Shown: positions 26,255 through 35,414 of the stretch, in pieces
Layout: the number at the start of each line of letters is the position of its first letter
Position numbering within the stretch: position 1 is the stretch's first letter
From: Bacteroidales bacterium
GTDB lineage: Bacteria > Bacteroidota > Bacteroidia > Bacteroidales > Muribaculaceae
Assembly (NCBI GenBank): GCA_004554255.1
Contig: SFNC01000001.1
Location: 1 to 61,765, forward strand
DNA: 61,765 nt
Direction of reading: 5' to 3'
Notes under the pieces: generated by a model
What the model was told of the DNA's origin: nothing
Database searches by the model: none
Seen by the model: only the letters and a program-made list of their open reading frames with translations
Position numbers and translations under genes: made by a program

Positions 26255-26340
26255 GAGTTTATGTGTAATGTCCCCCACTCCACCCTATACGGGTGTGGCG
26301 GAGGCCGCACCGTGTTTTATATTAACGGACATAACAACAA
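26255..26340 (+). ncRNA. Candidate structured RNA between zapA and rny (6S-like?)
   Basis: A closing stem ATGTCC/GGACAT (26268-26273 with 26327-26332) encloses an imperfect GC-rich hairpin (CCACTCCACCC with GGGTGTGGCGG over a TATAC loop) and an asymmetric bulge. The rod shape with an internal loop, and the location beside zapA, recall 6S RNA, which sits next to zapA homologues in several bacteria. It is shorter than typical 6S RNA and no T run follows. A zapA 3' structure is the alternative. Confidence 0.35.
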
Positions 26341-26419
26341 CATTTAAACAAAATATCTAACCCATAAAAACAACAATTATTAGTTTTAACCCTCTTAAAT
26401 ACCCAAATATCATTCAATT

Positions 26420-27961
26420 ATGGAAATCTTCATTTATATATCCATCGGCGTAATAGCAGCAGCTATAGCCGTTGCCGTCACTACCGCAGTGACGCGCAAG
26501 ATGGCCCGGAGCCGCGCCGCTCTGATAATTGCCGATGCCGAAAGAGAAGCCGAGGACTTAAAGAAAAGCAAACTCCTGGAAGCCAGGGAAGAAGCCCTTA
26601 AAATCACCTCCGACGCCGAGAAAACCGCAAACCAGCGCATGGGCCGCGTACAGTCGGCCGAGGCCAAGCAGAAACAGCGCGAGATACAGCTCAACCAGCA
26701 GCAGAGCGAGAACCAGCGCAGCCGCAATGAAATTGAAAACCAGCGCAATAAGCTCAACGAGCAATACGCCGCCCTGGAAATCCGCCAGAGCGAGGTGACT
26801 GCGATGGAGTCCAAGGCGCGCGACACCCTCGAGCACATCTCAGGCCTCTCCAGCGAGGAAGCCAAGGAAAAGCTGATAGAAAGCCTGCGCGATGAGGCTA
26901 AAACCGCCGCCGCCGCTTACATAAACGAGATTATGGACGAGGCGAAAATGACCGCCAACAAGGAGGCCAAGCGCATCATAATCCAGACAATCCAGCGCAC
27001 CGCCACGGAGACCGCCATAGAGAACTCGGTGACCGTCTTCCACATTGACAGCGACGAAATCAAGGGCCGCATCATCGGCCGTGAAGGCCGCAATATCCGC
27101 GCACTGGAGGCCGCCACCGGCATCGAAATCATCGTTGACGATACCCCGGAGGCCATCGTGCTCAGCGGATTCGACCCCGTACGACGCGAGGTGGCACGCC
27201 TGGCTCTGCACCAGCTGGTTGCCGACGGCCGCATACACCCCGCACGCATCGAGGAGGTTGTTGCCAAAGTGCGCAAACAGATTGAGGAAGAGATTGTCGA
27301 GACCGGTAAGCGCACCGCCATAGACCTTGGCATACACGGCCTGCACCCCGACCTTATCCGCATGGTGGGCAAGATGAAGTACCGCTCCAGCTACGGCCAG
27401 AACCTGCTTCAGCACTCGCGCGAGACTGCGAACCTGTGCGCAATCATGGCATCGGAGCTGGGCCTCAACCCCAAGAAAGCACGCCGCGCCGGACTGTTGC
27501 ACGACATCGGCAAGGTGCCCGACGAGGAACCCGAGCTGCCGCACGCACTCCTTGGCATGAAACTGGCCGAGAAGTATAAGGAAAAACCCGAAATCTGCAA
27601 CGCCATCGGCGCTCACCACGACGAGGTGGAACAGACTTCGCTCCTGGCACCGATTGTTCAGGTCTGCGATGCCATCTCCGGCGCTCGCCCAGGCGCTCGC
27701 CGCGAAATCGTGGAGGCATACATCAAACGCCTCAAAGACCTTGAGCAGCTGGCTCTCAGCTATCCCGGCGTTATCAAGACATACGCCATCCAGGCCGGCC
27801 GTGAACTGCGCGTGATTGTCGGTGCCGACAAGATTGACGATGTGGAGACCGAAAAGCTGTCGGCCGAAATAGCCAAGCGCATTCAGGACGAAATGACTTA
27901 TCCCGGACAGGTAAAAATCACCGTCATCCGCGAGACACGCTCTGTAAGCTTCGCCAAATAA
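26420..27961 (+). CDS. rny: Ribonuclease Y
   Basis: 513 residues, the usual length. RNase Y is a membrane-anchored endoribonuclease that starts mRNA decay. One N-terminal membrane helix (2-25) leads to a long coiled coil (about 35-190, rich in Glu, Lys, Ala, Gln). A KH domain has GRIIGREGRN from residue 216. The metal-dependent HD domain has His361-Asp362 in GLLHDIGKV, with HHD at GAHHDEVE. The ricT gene starts nine bases after its stop. Confidence 0.97.
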   Translation: MEIFIYISIGVIAAAIAVAVTTAVTRKMARSRAALIIADAEREAEDLKKSKLLEAREEALKITSDAEKTANQRMGRVQSAEAKQKQREIQLNQQQSENQRSRNEIENQRNKLNEQYAALEIRQSEVTAMESKARDTLEHISGLSSEEAKEKLIESLRDEAKTAAAAYINEIMDEAKMTANKEAKRIIIQTIQRTATETAIENSVTVFHIDSDEIKGRIIGREGRNIRALEAATGIEIIVDDTPEAIVLSGFDPVRREVARLALHQLVADGRIHPARIEEVVAKVRKQIEEEIVETGKRTAIDLGIHGLHPDLIRMVGKMKYRSSYGQNLLQHSRETANLCAIMASELGLNPKKARRAGLLHDIGKVPDEEPELPHALLGMKLAEKYKEKPEICNAIGAHHDEVEQTSLLAPIVQVCDAISGARPGARREIVEAYIKRLKDLEQLALSYPGVIKTYAIQAGRELRVIVGADKIDDVETEKLSAEIAKRIQDEMTYPGQVKITVIRETRSVSFAK

Positions 27962-27970
27962 AATACTATC

Positions 27971-29308
27971 ATGAGCGAACAGATAGACAAGGATCTGCCC
28001 GTCGCACCCGAACATTCCGACAACACGCCGGACGCCGCACAGCATAAGCCACGGATTGCCGCAACCGACAGTTGCGGCCCCCGCGGAAAGCTGCACTGCT
28101 ACGACTGGCTGGCAGATGTACCCGGCGGATATGCCGACGATGACATGGTGGAGGTCCAGTTTAAAAATACCCGCAAGGGATTTTACAAAAACTCGACCAA
28201 CCTCCCGCTGGAAATCGGCGACATGGTGGCTGTGGAGGCATCGCCCGGCCACGACATCGGCCAGGTTACCCTTACCGGAGCGTTGGTGCGCCTGCAGATG
28301 CGAAAGGTAAACATCAAGCCCAACGCAGAGATCAAGCGCGTCTTCCGCAAGGCCCGCCCCGCCGACATGGAGAAATATGCCGAGGCGCGCGCCCGCGAAA
28401 ACGACACCATGATACGCGCCCGCAAAATCGCCGAGGACCTTAAGCTGAGCATGAAAATCGGCGACGTGGAGTATCAGGGCGACGGCAACAAGGCTATATT
28501 CTATTATATCGCCGATGAGCGCGTGGACTTCAGGCAGCTCATCAAAATCCTGGCCGAGACCTTCAAAGTCCGCATAGAGATGAAGCAGATAGGCGCACGC
28601 CAGGAGGCCGGACGCATAGGCGGTATCGGCCCGTGCGGACGCCCGCTGTGCTGCGCTTCATGGAAGACGAATTTTGTTTCCGTGGCCACCAGCGCGGCTC
28701 GATTCCAGGACATTTCCCTGAACCCGCAGAAACTGGCGGGACAGTGCGCGAAACTGAAGTGCTGCCTGAATTACGAAGTGGACGCTTACGCCGAAGTAGT
28801 TAAGCATCTGCCGCCGAAAAATATCCGTCTGGAGACCGCCGACGCCACATATTACCACTTCAAGACAGACATCTTTAAGCGCGAGATGACGTATTCCACC
28901 GGCAAAACCATTGCCGCGAACCTGGTGACGCTCACTCCCGAGCGCGTCTTCGAAATTATAGAGATGAACAAACGCGGCGAGAAACCGTTGTCGCTGCTGC
29001 CCGAAGGCAACGAAAAGCCCAACCCCAAGGACGCCTATACGGACCTCCTTGACCAGGACGAGCTGACACGCTTCGACGGCAAAAAACGCCGCAAAAAGAA
29101 GTCCAAAGGCAACGACAAAGGCGCATCAAAAAGTCAGGAAAAGCGCTCCGAAAAGCCTGCTAATGAGCCCGTAAACGGCAATGCCGAGGACAATAAACGT
29201 CCGGGCGAGGGCAACAAGCCGCGCCCTCAGCGCAACAAGAAGCGCCGCCCCGAGTCGCGCAACAACGACAATAGTCAGAATCCCCCTAAAGCCCCGGAAA
29301 ATGCTTAA
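27971..29308 (+). CDS. ricT: RicT/YaaT-like PSP1 C-terminal domain protein
   Basis: 445 residues. The PSP1/RicT core carries two cysteine groups: Cys222 with Cys227-Cys228 (GPCGRPLCC) and Cys259 with Cys264-Cys265 (GQCAKLKCC). In Bacillus, the RicT family joins RicA and RicF in an iron-sulfur complex that directs RNase Y. After about residue 335 the chain becomes a Lys/Arg/Asn/Pro-rich disordered tail of ~100 residues, likely RNA-binding, not present in the Bacillus protein. It follows rny by nine bases and overlaps gldH by eight, so a functional tie to RNase Y is strongly suggested by context. Confidence 0.92.
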   Translation: MSEQIDKDLPVAPEHSDNTPDAAQHKPRIAATDSCGPRGKLHCYDWLADVPGGYADDDMVEVQFKNTRKGFYKNSTNLPLEIGDMVAVEASPGHDIGQVTLTGALVRLQMRKVNIKPNAEIKRVFRKARPADMEKYAEARARENDTMIRARKIAEDLKLSMKIGDVEYQGDGNKAIFYYIADERVDFRQLIKILAETFKVRIEMKQIGARQEAGRIGGIGPCGRPLCCASWKTNFVSVATSAARFQDISLNPQKLAGQCAKLKCCLNYEVDAYAEVVKHLPPKNIRLETADATYYHFKTDIFKREMTYSTGKTIAANLVTLTPERVFEIIEMNKRGEKPLSLLPEGNEKPNPKDAYTDLLDQDELTRFDGKKRRKKKSKGNDKGASKSQEKRSEKPANEPVNGNAEDNKRPGEGNKPRPQRNKKRRPESRNNDNSQNPPKAPENA

Positions 29309-29753
29309 AACAACACGTTTTTTTGCTATTTTATCCGTAGCCACCGCTGTGTTTGCCTGCTCCGAGCCGGAGCCGGTAAACAGCGAATGGCACAACCTGC
29401 CCACCGAGGGATGGCGATACGGCAACACGCTGACATTTAACGCCGAGAAAGACACTTTCCCGGCTGACACAATACTTCTGTCGGTACGCCATACCGCCGC
29501 CTATCCGTACGCAAACCTATGGCTTGAAGTGAAATACGAGACCGCCGACACGGTCCGGGCCGATACGGTGGACATCCGCCTCGCCGACGAGTTCGGCCAA
29601 TGGAACGGCACCGGCTCAAGCCTCTCATTCCAGCTCTCGGACACAATCCTCCCCTCCGCGGCCATACGCCCCGGAAGTCCGGTGAGCATACGCCACATAA
29701 TGCGCCTGGACACGCTACGCGAGATACAACAGTTAGGCATTGAATTCAAATAA
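29301..29753 (+). CDS. gldH: GldH-family lipoprotein
   Basis: 150 residues. Lipoprotein signal with Cys20 in AVFAC. The rest is a beta-rich domain (SEWHNLPTEGWRYGNTLTF through IMRLDTLREIQQLGIEF) as in GldH of gliding Bacteroidota. Gliding needs several other gld genes absent here, so in non-motile Bacteroidales it is more likely an envelope or secretion accessory. The ATG lies within the last codons of ricT. The HAD gene starts one base after its stop. Confidence 0.85.
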   Translation: MLKTTRFFAILSVATAVFACSEPEPVNSEWHNLPTEGWRYGNTLTFNAEKDTFPADTILLSVRHTAAYPYANLWLEVKYETADTVRADTVDIRLADEFGQWNGTGSSLSFQLSDTILPSAAIRPGSPVSIRHIMRLDTLREIQQLGIEFK

Positions 29754-29754
29754 T

Positions 29755-30384
29755 ATGCTCTGCGACAGCCTGATATTCGACATGGACGGTACCCTGTGGG
29801 ATGCCGTGGATTCTTACATCAAAATCTGGAACGACACATTCGAGCAGCTCGGCATTGACGCCGAACGCGTTGACCGCAAACGGCTGATGGGCACAATGGG
29901 GCAGACACTGGAACAGATTCTGACGCAGTTAGTGCCCAATCTAACAGACAAAGAGACGTTCCTAAAGGTCCTTGACGCCAACGAAACCGCCATGATGCCC
30001 GTTTTAGGCGGAAAACTTTACCCCGGCGTTCTTGACACCCTGCGGCAACTCGGGCAGAAGATACCCCTTTTCCTTGTCAGCAACTGCGGCAGCTACGGCC
30101 TAAAGAATTTCCTGCACTTCACAGGCATGGAGAATATTTTCCGCGACACCCGCAGCCACGGCGAAAACGGGCTATCGAAAGCCATGAACATCAAGCAGAT
30201 AGTAGACCTGTACAGCCTGCAGCACGCAGTTTATGTGGGCGATACACAGACCGATTGCAACTCGGCCCACCAGGCCGGGATTCCAATGATATGGGCGGCA
30301 TACGGATTCGGAAATGTAACGGACCCGGATGCCGTAATACACTCTTTCCCCGAACTGCTGCAGACCATACAAACCGCACAATAA
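29755..30384 (+). CDS. HAD family hydrolase
   Basis: 209 residues. Motif I IFDMDGTLWD at about residue 7, motif II FLVSNCG, the lysine of motif III in LSKAMNIKQI, and motif IV YVGDTQTDCNSA. The cap helices lie between motifs I and II. This class mostly dephosphorylates small sugars or glycolate phosphate. The start is the ATG at 29755; an earlier TTG-initiated frame would overlap gldH. The final Q-rich end gives an intact HAD core. Not closely similar to the other HAD at 11968. Confidence 0.9.
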   Translation: MLCDSLIFDMDGTLWDAVDSYIKIWNDTFEQLGIDAERVDRKRLMGTMGQTLEQILTQLVPNLTDKETFLKVLDANETAMMPVLGGKLYPGVLDTLRQLGQKIPLFLVSNCGSYGLKNFLHFTGMENIFRDTRSHGENGLSKAMNIKQIVDLYSLQHAVYVGDTQTDCNSAHQAGIPMIWAAYGFGNVTDPDAVIHSFPELLQTIQTAQ

Positions 30385-30422
30385 TCCATACACATTGTTA
30401 TATATACAAATATAGCATTGTC

Positions 30423-31619
30423 ATGAAACAGATATCACTTCAACTCCTCGCCGAGAATAATCTCCGGTTCCGCATGGACCGCATCTGCGCCCGCATGGCC
30501 GCCGAGAAAGCGGAGTCGCTGATTATCAGTTGCAATAACAACAAATTCTACCTTACCGGCCGTATCTTCGACGGCTGGATTGCAATCACCGCCGACCCGC
30601 GCAAAATACTGTATTTTGTACGCCGCCAGCCCGAGCTGACAGGCGAGAATGTCTACCGGGTCCACAAGCCCGAGGACATTCCGGAAGTGCTGGCCCGCGA
30701 GGGAATCAGCCTCGGAAAGACAATCGCGCTGGAACTCAGCGAGACCCCGTACGCGATGATTGAACGCCTCAGCCACGCATTCTCCGCCACAGAGATTGTC
30801 AACGCCGACACAATCCTGATGGGCGCCCGCGCCGTAAAAGCTCCCGACGAGATAGAGCTGATACGCGCCTGCGCAGCCAAGCACGACCGCGTCTATCGCC
30901 GCATCCCCCACCTGTACCGCGAGGGGATGTCGGACATAGAACTGCAGATCGAGATTGAACGCGTCACCCGCCTTGAAGGCGCCATAGGCATAATGCGCGT
31001 CACCGGCAACGACATGGAGATAAACATGGGCAGCGTGCTTGTGGGCGAGAACGCCGACACACCCTCGCCGTACGATTTCGCTCTCGGCGGCGCCGGCGCA
31101 AGCCCCGCGCTCCCCGTTGGCGCCGACGGCACCATTATTCGCCGCGGCGTTACAGTCATGGTGGACACAAACGGCGATTTCAACGGTTATATGACGGACA
31201 TGACGCGCACATTTATCGTTGACGACACCATTGACGACGAGGCAAAACGCGCACATCAGCTGTCCATTGACATCTGCCGGCGCCTCGAAAAAGACGCGCG
31301 CCCCGGCGTAGCCTGCTCCGACCTCTACAAAACTGCCATGGAAATGGCCGAAAAGGCCGGATTCGCCAATAAGTTCATGGGCCACAGCCACCAGGCCGGA
31401 TTCATCGGCCACGGCGTGGGCATAACCATAAACGAGCTGCCGGTACTTGCGCCCCGCAGCAAGAGTGTGCTGGAGGAGAACAATATAATAGCCATAGAGC
31501 CTAAATTCGTCATTGAACACATAGGCGCCGTAGGCATAGAGAACACTTATCGCGTGACCGCCGACGGCCTTGAGAAACTGACAGTCTCCCCCGAGGGCCT
31601 TGTGTCACTTGAGGACTAA
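30423..31619 (+). CDS. M24 family metallopeptidase (aminopeptidase P-like)
   Basis: 398 residues. An N-terminal creatinase-like domain (about 1-160) precedes the pita-bread catalytic domain. Metal ligands are visible: Asp248 and Asp259 (VDTNGDFNGYMTDMTRT), His in GHGVGITINE, Glu in IAIEPKFV and Glu in GIENTYRVT. It probably removes N-terminal residues next to proline in the cytoplasm. ATG at 30423 lies 38 bases after the HAD gene. The frame begins earlier, but that region overlaps the HAD gene. Confidence 0.92.
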   Translation: MKQISLQLLAENNLRFRMDRICARMAAEKAESLIISCNNNKFYLTGRIFDGWIAITADPRKILYFVRRQPELTGENVYRVHKPEDIPEVLAREGISLGKTIALELSETPYAMIERLSHAFSATEIVNADTILMGARAVKAPDEIELIRACAAKHDRVYRRIPHLYREGMSDIELQIEIERVTRLEGAIGIMRVTGNDMEINMGSVLVGENADTPSPYDFALGGAGASPALPVGADGTIIRRGVTVMVDTNGDFNGYMTDMTRTFIVDDTIDDEAKRAHQLSIDICRRLEKDARPGVACSDLYKTAMEMAEKAGFANKFMGHSHQAGFIGHGVGITINELPVLAPRSKSVLEENNIIAIEPKFVIEHIGAVGIENTYRVTADGLEKLTVSPEGLVSLED

Positions 31620-31641
31620 CCGGCCTATTAAACGACTACCA

Positions 31642-33054
31642 ATGACCAGATTACCACATCTTCTTGACAATCCTATATTCGCCCAAGTAGGCGACGTGGC
31701 AGACCGGATGAACCGCGAGGCATACGTGGTGGGCGGGTACGTCCGCGACCTGTTCCTGCAACGTCCGTCCAAGGACATTGATTTTGTCACCGTAGGCTCG
31801 GGCATAGAGCTGGCCCGCGCCGTGGGCCGTGCCTTGGGGCGCGGCACGCACGTTAATGTTTTCCACAGCTACGGCACCGCACAGGTCAAGCGCCGCGGCT
31901 TAGAGCTGGAATTTGTGGGCGCGCGACGCGAATCCTACAACCGCGATTCCCGCAATCCCATTGTGGAGGACGGCACGCTTAACGATGACATTGCCCGTCG
32001 CGACTTCACCATAAACGCGATGGCGCTGTGCGTCAACGCCGACAGATTCGGCGAACTGATAGACAATTACAACGGCATACAGGACCTTAACAACGGCATA
32101 ATACGCACGCCGCTTGACCCGGACATCACCTTTTCGGACGACCCGCTGCGGATGATGCGCGCCATACGTTTCGCCACGCAACTGCAGTTTGAGATTCATC
32201 CCGAGACATTCGAGGCCATCCAACGCAACGCCGAGCGCATAAAAATCATAGTGATGGAGCGCATAGCCACCGAGCTGCAGAAGATAATGGCATCGCCAAA
32301 ACCCTCCATAGGATGGGTTCTGCTGATGAAATCCGGGCTGCTGAAGCTTATTCTCCCCGAGCTGCAGGCCATGGTAGGCGTCGAAGTCATGCACGGACGC
32401 GCCCACAAGGACAACTTCTGGCACACCATGCAGGTCCTGGACAATGTGGCTGCCGCGACGGATGACATCTGGACCCGCTGGGCGGCTCTGCTGCACGACA
32501 TCGCCAAGCCCGTCACCAAACGCTGGGACGACCGCCAGGGATGGACTTTCCAGAACCATAACTTTGTGGGATCTAAAATGGTACCCCGCATTTTCAGCCG
32601 CCTTAAACTGCCCGGAGGCACGGAGATGCGCCGTGTTCAGAAGCTGGTGGAGCTGCACATGCGGCCGGCGGCCCTTGTGGAGGACGAAGTCACCGACTCG
32701 GCTGTACGCCGCTTAATAAATTATGCGGAGGAGGAGCTGGAGCCCCTGATGATTCTCGCGCGTGCCGACCTCACCACCAAAAATCCCGAGAAAAAGCAGA
32801 GATTCCTGGACAGTTACGACATTGTGGAGTCAAAATTCGCGGATATTGTCGCAAAAGATGCCGACCGCGCCTTCCGCCCGGCCATCAACGGCAACGACAT
32901 TATGGAATTATTAGGGCTTCCGCAGGGCCGGGAAGTGGGATATTACATGCAAAATCTCACTCAGGCGAGCAAAGACTGCGAGATAGGACCTTCCCGCGAG
33001 GACGCCATAGAATACGTCCTGAACCTGTACCACACCCGGCCTTACACCCCTTGA
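31642..33054 (+). CDS. tRNA nucleotidyltransferase/poly(A) polymerase family, with HD domain
   Basis: 470 residues. Class II CCA-adding/PAP head: VVGGYVRDLFLQRPSKDIDFVTVG holds the GG and DxD catalytic aspartates, RRDFTINAMA is the next signature, and DPLRMMRAIRFA the following one. A C-terminal HD domain (LLHDIAKPVTKR) could supply phosphohydrolase activity. Likely role: adding or repairing the CCA end of tRNAs, although the tRNA found here encodes its CCA. The ATG lies 22 bases after the M24 stop. The last residues converge on the minus-strand cluster, with only seven bases between stops. Confidence 0.93.
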   Translation: MTRLPHLLDNPIFAQVGDVADRMNREAYVVGGYVRDLFLQRPSKDIDFVTVGSGIELARAVGRALGRGTHVNVFHSYGTAQVKRRGLELEFVGARRESYNRDSRNPIVEDGTLNDDIARRDFTINAMALCVNADRFGELIDNYNGIQDLNNGIIRTPLDPDITFSDDPLRMMRAIRFATQLQFEIHPETFEAIQRNAERIKIIVMERIATELQKIMASPKPSIGWVLLMKSGLLKLILPELQAMVGVEVMHGRAHKDNFWHTMQVLDNVAAATDDIWTRWAALLHDIAKPVTKRWDDRQGWTFQNHNFVGSKMVPRIFSRLKLPGGTEMRRVQKLVELHMRPAALVEDEVTDSAVRRLINYAEEELEPLMILARADLTTKNPEKKQRFLDSYDIVESKFADIVAKDADRAFRPAINGNDIMELLGLPQGREVGYYMQNLTQASKDCEIGPSREDAIEYVLNLYHTRPYTP

Positions 33055-33061
33055 TTAGGGT

Positions 33062-33541
33062 CTATTCCCCGGCACAGAGCACGAGGGCCGACTTAAGGTC
33101 AAGATTTATGGAATACGGAGTCCCCTGCGCCGATGTGCGCGGGGGCTTGTTTATGTGGTAGTAGAAAACCTTATTGACATCCCAGGACTTGAACACGCAC
33201 ATGCGTGTGCCGCCGGGACGCACCTCCACGGGCAGGTCCACAGTGCGTTTGTGCAGAACCTTGCCGCTCAAATCCAGGTATTCTATATCAAAAATCACCC
33301 TTTTCACATCCGGAGCATCCTCGTTGAGATGCAACAATATGGTCTCCTTGGTGGACCGCAACGGTTTTTCGTAGCCGGTGAACACCACATAGCGCGATGC
33401 CGCGGCCTGCGACAGTGTATCATAGCGTACCGACACCTCGGGACGCAATCCGGGATTTGCCTTAAGTTTGTTCCTTGTGGTATTCTGGCCATAGGCGGCC
33501 ACACAAAACAGCACAGACAACAGAGTAATCAGTTTTCTCAT
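33062..33541 (-). CDS. Secreted protein, function unknown (downstream member)
   Basis: 159 residues with a signal peptide (1-21, LLSVLFCVAAYGQ). The body is beta-rich (SVRYDTLSQAAASRYVVFTGYEKPLRSTKETILLHL, DIEYLDLSGKVLHKRTVDLPVEV), like a small extracellular sandwich domain. No catalytic pattern. The start is the ATG at 33541, overlapping the stop of the upstream gene (ATGA); a longer frame would lose the signal peptide. It is the last gene of the GT39-to-here cluster. Confidence 0.75.
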   Translation of the reverse strand: MRKLITLLSVLFCVAAYGQNTTRNKLKANPGLRPEVSVRYDTLSQAAASRYVVFTGYEKPLRSTKETILLHLNEDAPDVKRVIFDIEYLDLSGKVLHKRTVDLPVEVRPGGTRMCVFKSWDVNKVFYYHINKPPRTSAQGTPYSINLDLKSALVLCAGE

Positions 33542-34080
33542 AACACAATAGGATTTATTGTATTGCATGGATTATACGGAAAAATCCGCGTTGCTTCCAG
33601 CTTTTTCACCTTTTTCTGCGAGCGTACGGACATATTTACAAAGAAGCGGTAGAGCACCCAGAAGTTCAGTTTTGCCGATGCTCCGCGGGGCACAAGGCTT
33701 ATAGCACTGTTGCCCTCGCCGGTCACCGAGGCCACAAACTTCCGCTTGCGCACCAGGTTGCCGTTGGCATCTGTCCCGGTGAACATTGACAGTTCATACT
33801 CCTTGCCGTCGCCGCTGATACATCCGGCACTGCCTAACACAGCACCTTTAGGGACATACAGGTCCGGCGAATCAAGGCTTATAATGTCATAATTCCCTGA
33901 CGCATTAGGCATTATGGCAATCACCGCGCCATCGCGGGCAAACTGCCACACGCCCTCGCAGGGTGCCGCCCCGGGGCGCCCCACGCTTTCGCGGATGCTG
34001 TCCGGGATAGTCACCGCCTTGCATATACACGCCATGCAAGACACTGCGAGACAGGAGATTATGACACGCAACATTTTCAT
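33538..34080 (-). CDS. Secreted protein, function unknown
   Basis: 180 residues. An N-terminal signal peptide (about 1-22, with several Cys) precedes a compact domain with many Gly and Val (GVWQFARDGAVIAIMPNASGNYDIISLDSPDLY) and a hydrophobic FWVLYRFFVNMSV stretch, ending in a basic tail. No family recognised. Four-base overlaps on both sides place it in one operon with the DUF3078 barrel and the next secreted protein, so the three probably act together at the outer membrane. Confidence 0.7.
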   Translation of the reverse strand: MKMLRVIISCLAVSCMACICKAVTIPDSIRESVGRPGAAPCEGVWQFARDGAVIAIMPNASGNYDIISLDSPDLYVPKGAVLGSAGCISGDGKEYELSMFTGTDANGNLVRKRKFVASVTGEGNSAISLVPRGASAKLNFWVLYRFFVNMSVRSQKKVKKLEATRIFPYNPCNTINPIVL

Positions 34081-35372
34081 ATAGACGAGAAGGTGTAGCT
34101 TATGCCGAATGACAGTATTTCCTTGACCTGCAGCTTTTTCCAGTCGGGATTATCGCACGGGGGAGTGGTGGAGTCGTAACGGATATGCCAGTAAATCTGC
34201 GTGGACAGGAACCTGTTGATGTTCATAGCCAGGGTATTTTCCCAGTCCGCCTGAATGTATGAATAGTCCGAGAACACAAATACCCGGCTCTTGAAATTGA
34301 TGTTAGATGCCAGCTGCCAGTTTATTTTTGCCTCGGCCGTACTACCGTATTTCATTGAATACTTGCGACTTGCCTTAATATTGAACGACTCATGGCTCAG
34401 TAGCGAATCCGGCTTGGTACATATCTTCATGTTGTACGAAATCGGAGCGATTGAAGTGTCGAAGCTAAAAGTTTTCTTGGGATTGGTGTAGCTGTAAGTC
34501 ATACCGACACCGACATTGAAATCCGCCGGAGATAGGAACGCTGACCTGAGGTTGCGCGTATTCTTGACGTGCGAGTTCAACAGCTGAGTCTTGAACTGCG
34601 CGTTAATAGAATAGTACCACCTGCTTGCCGCACGGTAACCGAATGTCGTGTTTATCTGCAGAAGGTCGTCCGAGATTGAGTAGTTGCGTAACGAGTCGTC
34701 CGGAGCGCTGTTCAGGCCCAGCTTGTACTGGAAAGTGTTCTCGAACAGCAGATTGGGATGAAACGCCGGGTTAAGCTTCACATTATAATATACATTGCCC
34801 AGGAAGTTCAGGTTATTGTTACCGCCCTGATACCAGTTTGGCGACACATACGCCTGGGAGAACTGCAGGGAAACATTGAAGTTCCTGAGCCAATGCTTTT
34901 TCTCCACATTGGCCTCTAATTTGGTCGGCAATTCCGGCTTTACCTCCTTGATTTCAATGGTGTGTTCCTTGGGATCCACCTCGCCGTAATACTGGCGCGG
35001 CGCCTCGGGGAGCGTGGCCAGATTAAGGTGCACGTACTGCGGAGCGTTAAGGAACAGATTCTGAAACAGCATATCGCGGCGACGCGATTCTGCCGCAGAT
35101 TTTTCAATCCAGCGGAAAGCCTGGTTGCCCGAATAATCCGGCTGAAAGGGTTTATATCCGGTAAAATCTTTCACAGACGTAAAGACCGCGGGCAGAAACA
35201 GCCGCTGGTCCAGCGGACTTATGACCATCACTGTGTCATAAGGCTCATTTTCCGGATTTACGCGATAGGCACTGAGGTCCAGTGTGTCCGGCAAGGAGTA
35301 CGGTTCTCCAACAGTCTGGGCATGTAGAATCGGCGCTACTGCCAACAAAAGCAGAATAATGAAAAAACGCAT
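34077..35372 (-). CDS. DUF3078-like outer membrane beta-barrel protein
   Basis: 431 residues. Signal peptide (1-18, LAVAPILHAQ). The C-terminal two-thirds is an alternating-strand barrel (FNVSLQFSQAYVSPNWYQGGNNNLNFLGNVYY, FGYRAASRWYYSINAQFKTQ) ending in an aromatic-rich strand (ILSFGISYTFSSI). This fits the DUF3078 family of Bacteroidota barrels. Function unknown; a porin or envelope-assembly role is plausible. It is 42 bases after menG and overlaps the next gene by four bases. Confidence 0.88.
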   Translation of the reverse strand: MRFFIILLLLAVAPILHAQTVGEPYSLPDTLDLSAYRVNPENEPYDTVMVISPLDQRLFLPAVFTSVKDFTGYKPFQPDYSGNQAFRWIEKSAAESRRRDMLFQNLFLNAPQYVHLNLATLPEAPRQYYGEVDPKEHTIEIKEVKPELPTKLEANVEKKHWLRNFNVSLQFSQAYVSPNWYQGGNNNLNFLGNVYYNVKLNPAFHPNLLFENTFQYKLGLNSAPDDSLRNYSISDDLLQINTTFGYRAASRWYYSINAQFKTQLLNSHVKNTRNLRSAFLSPADFNVGVGMTYSYTNPKKTFSFDTSIAPISYNMKICTKPDSLLSHESFNIKASRKYSMKYGSTAEAKINWQLASNINFKSRVFVFSDYSYIQADWENTLAMNINRFLSTQIYWHIRYDSTTPPCDNPDWKKLQVKEILSFGISYTFSSI

Positions 35373-35414
35373 GTGATGATTGGTTGATAGATTGATTAGT
35401 ATATTGAATTATGG

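Noticed and set aside
26840..28252. 470-codon minus-strand frame across rny and ricT
   Set aside because: It runs through two confirmed genes in antisense and has no own start signal or recognised motif.
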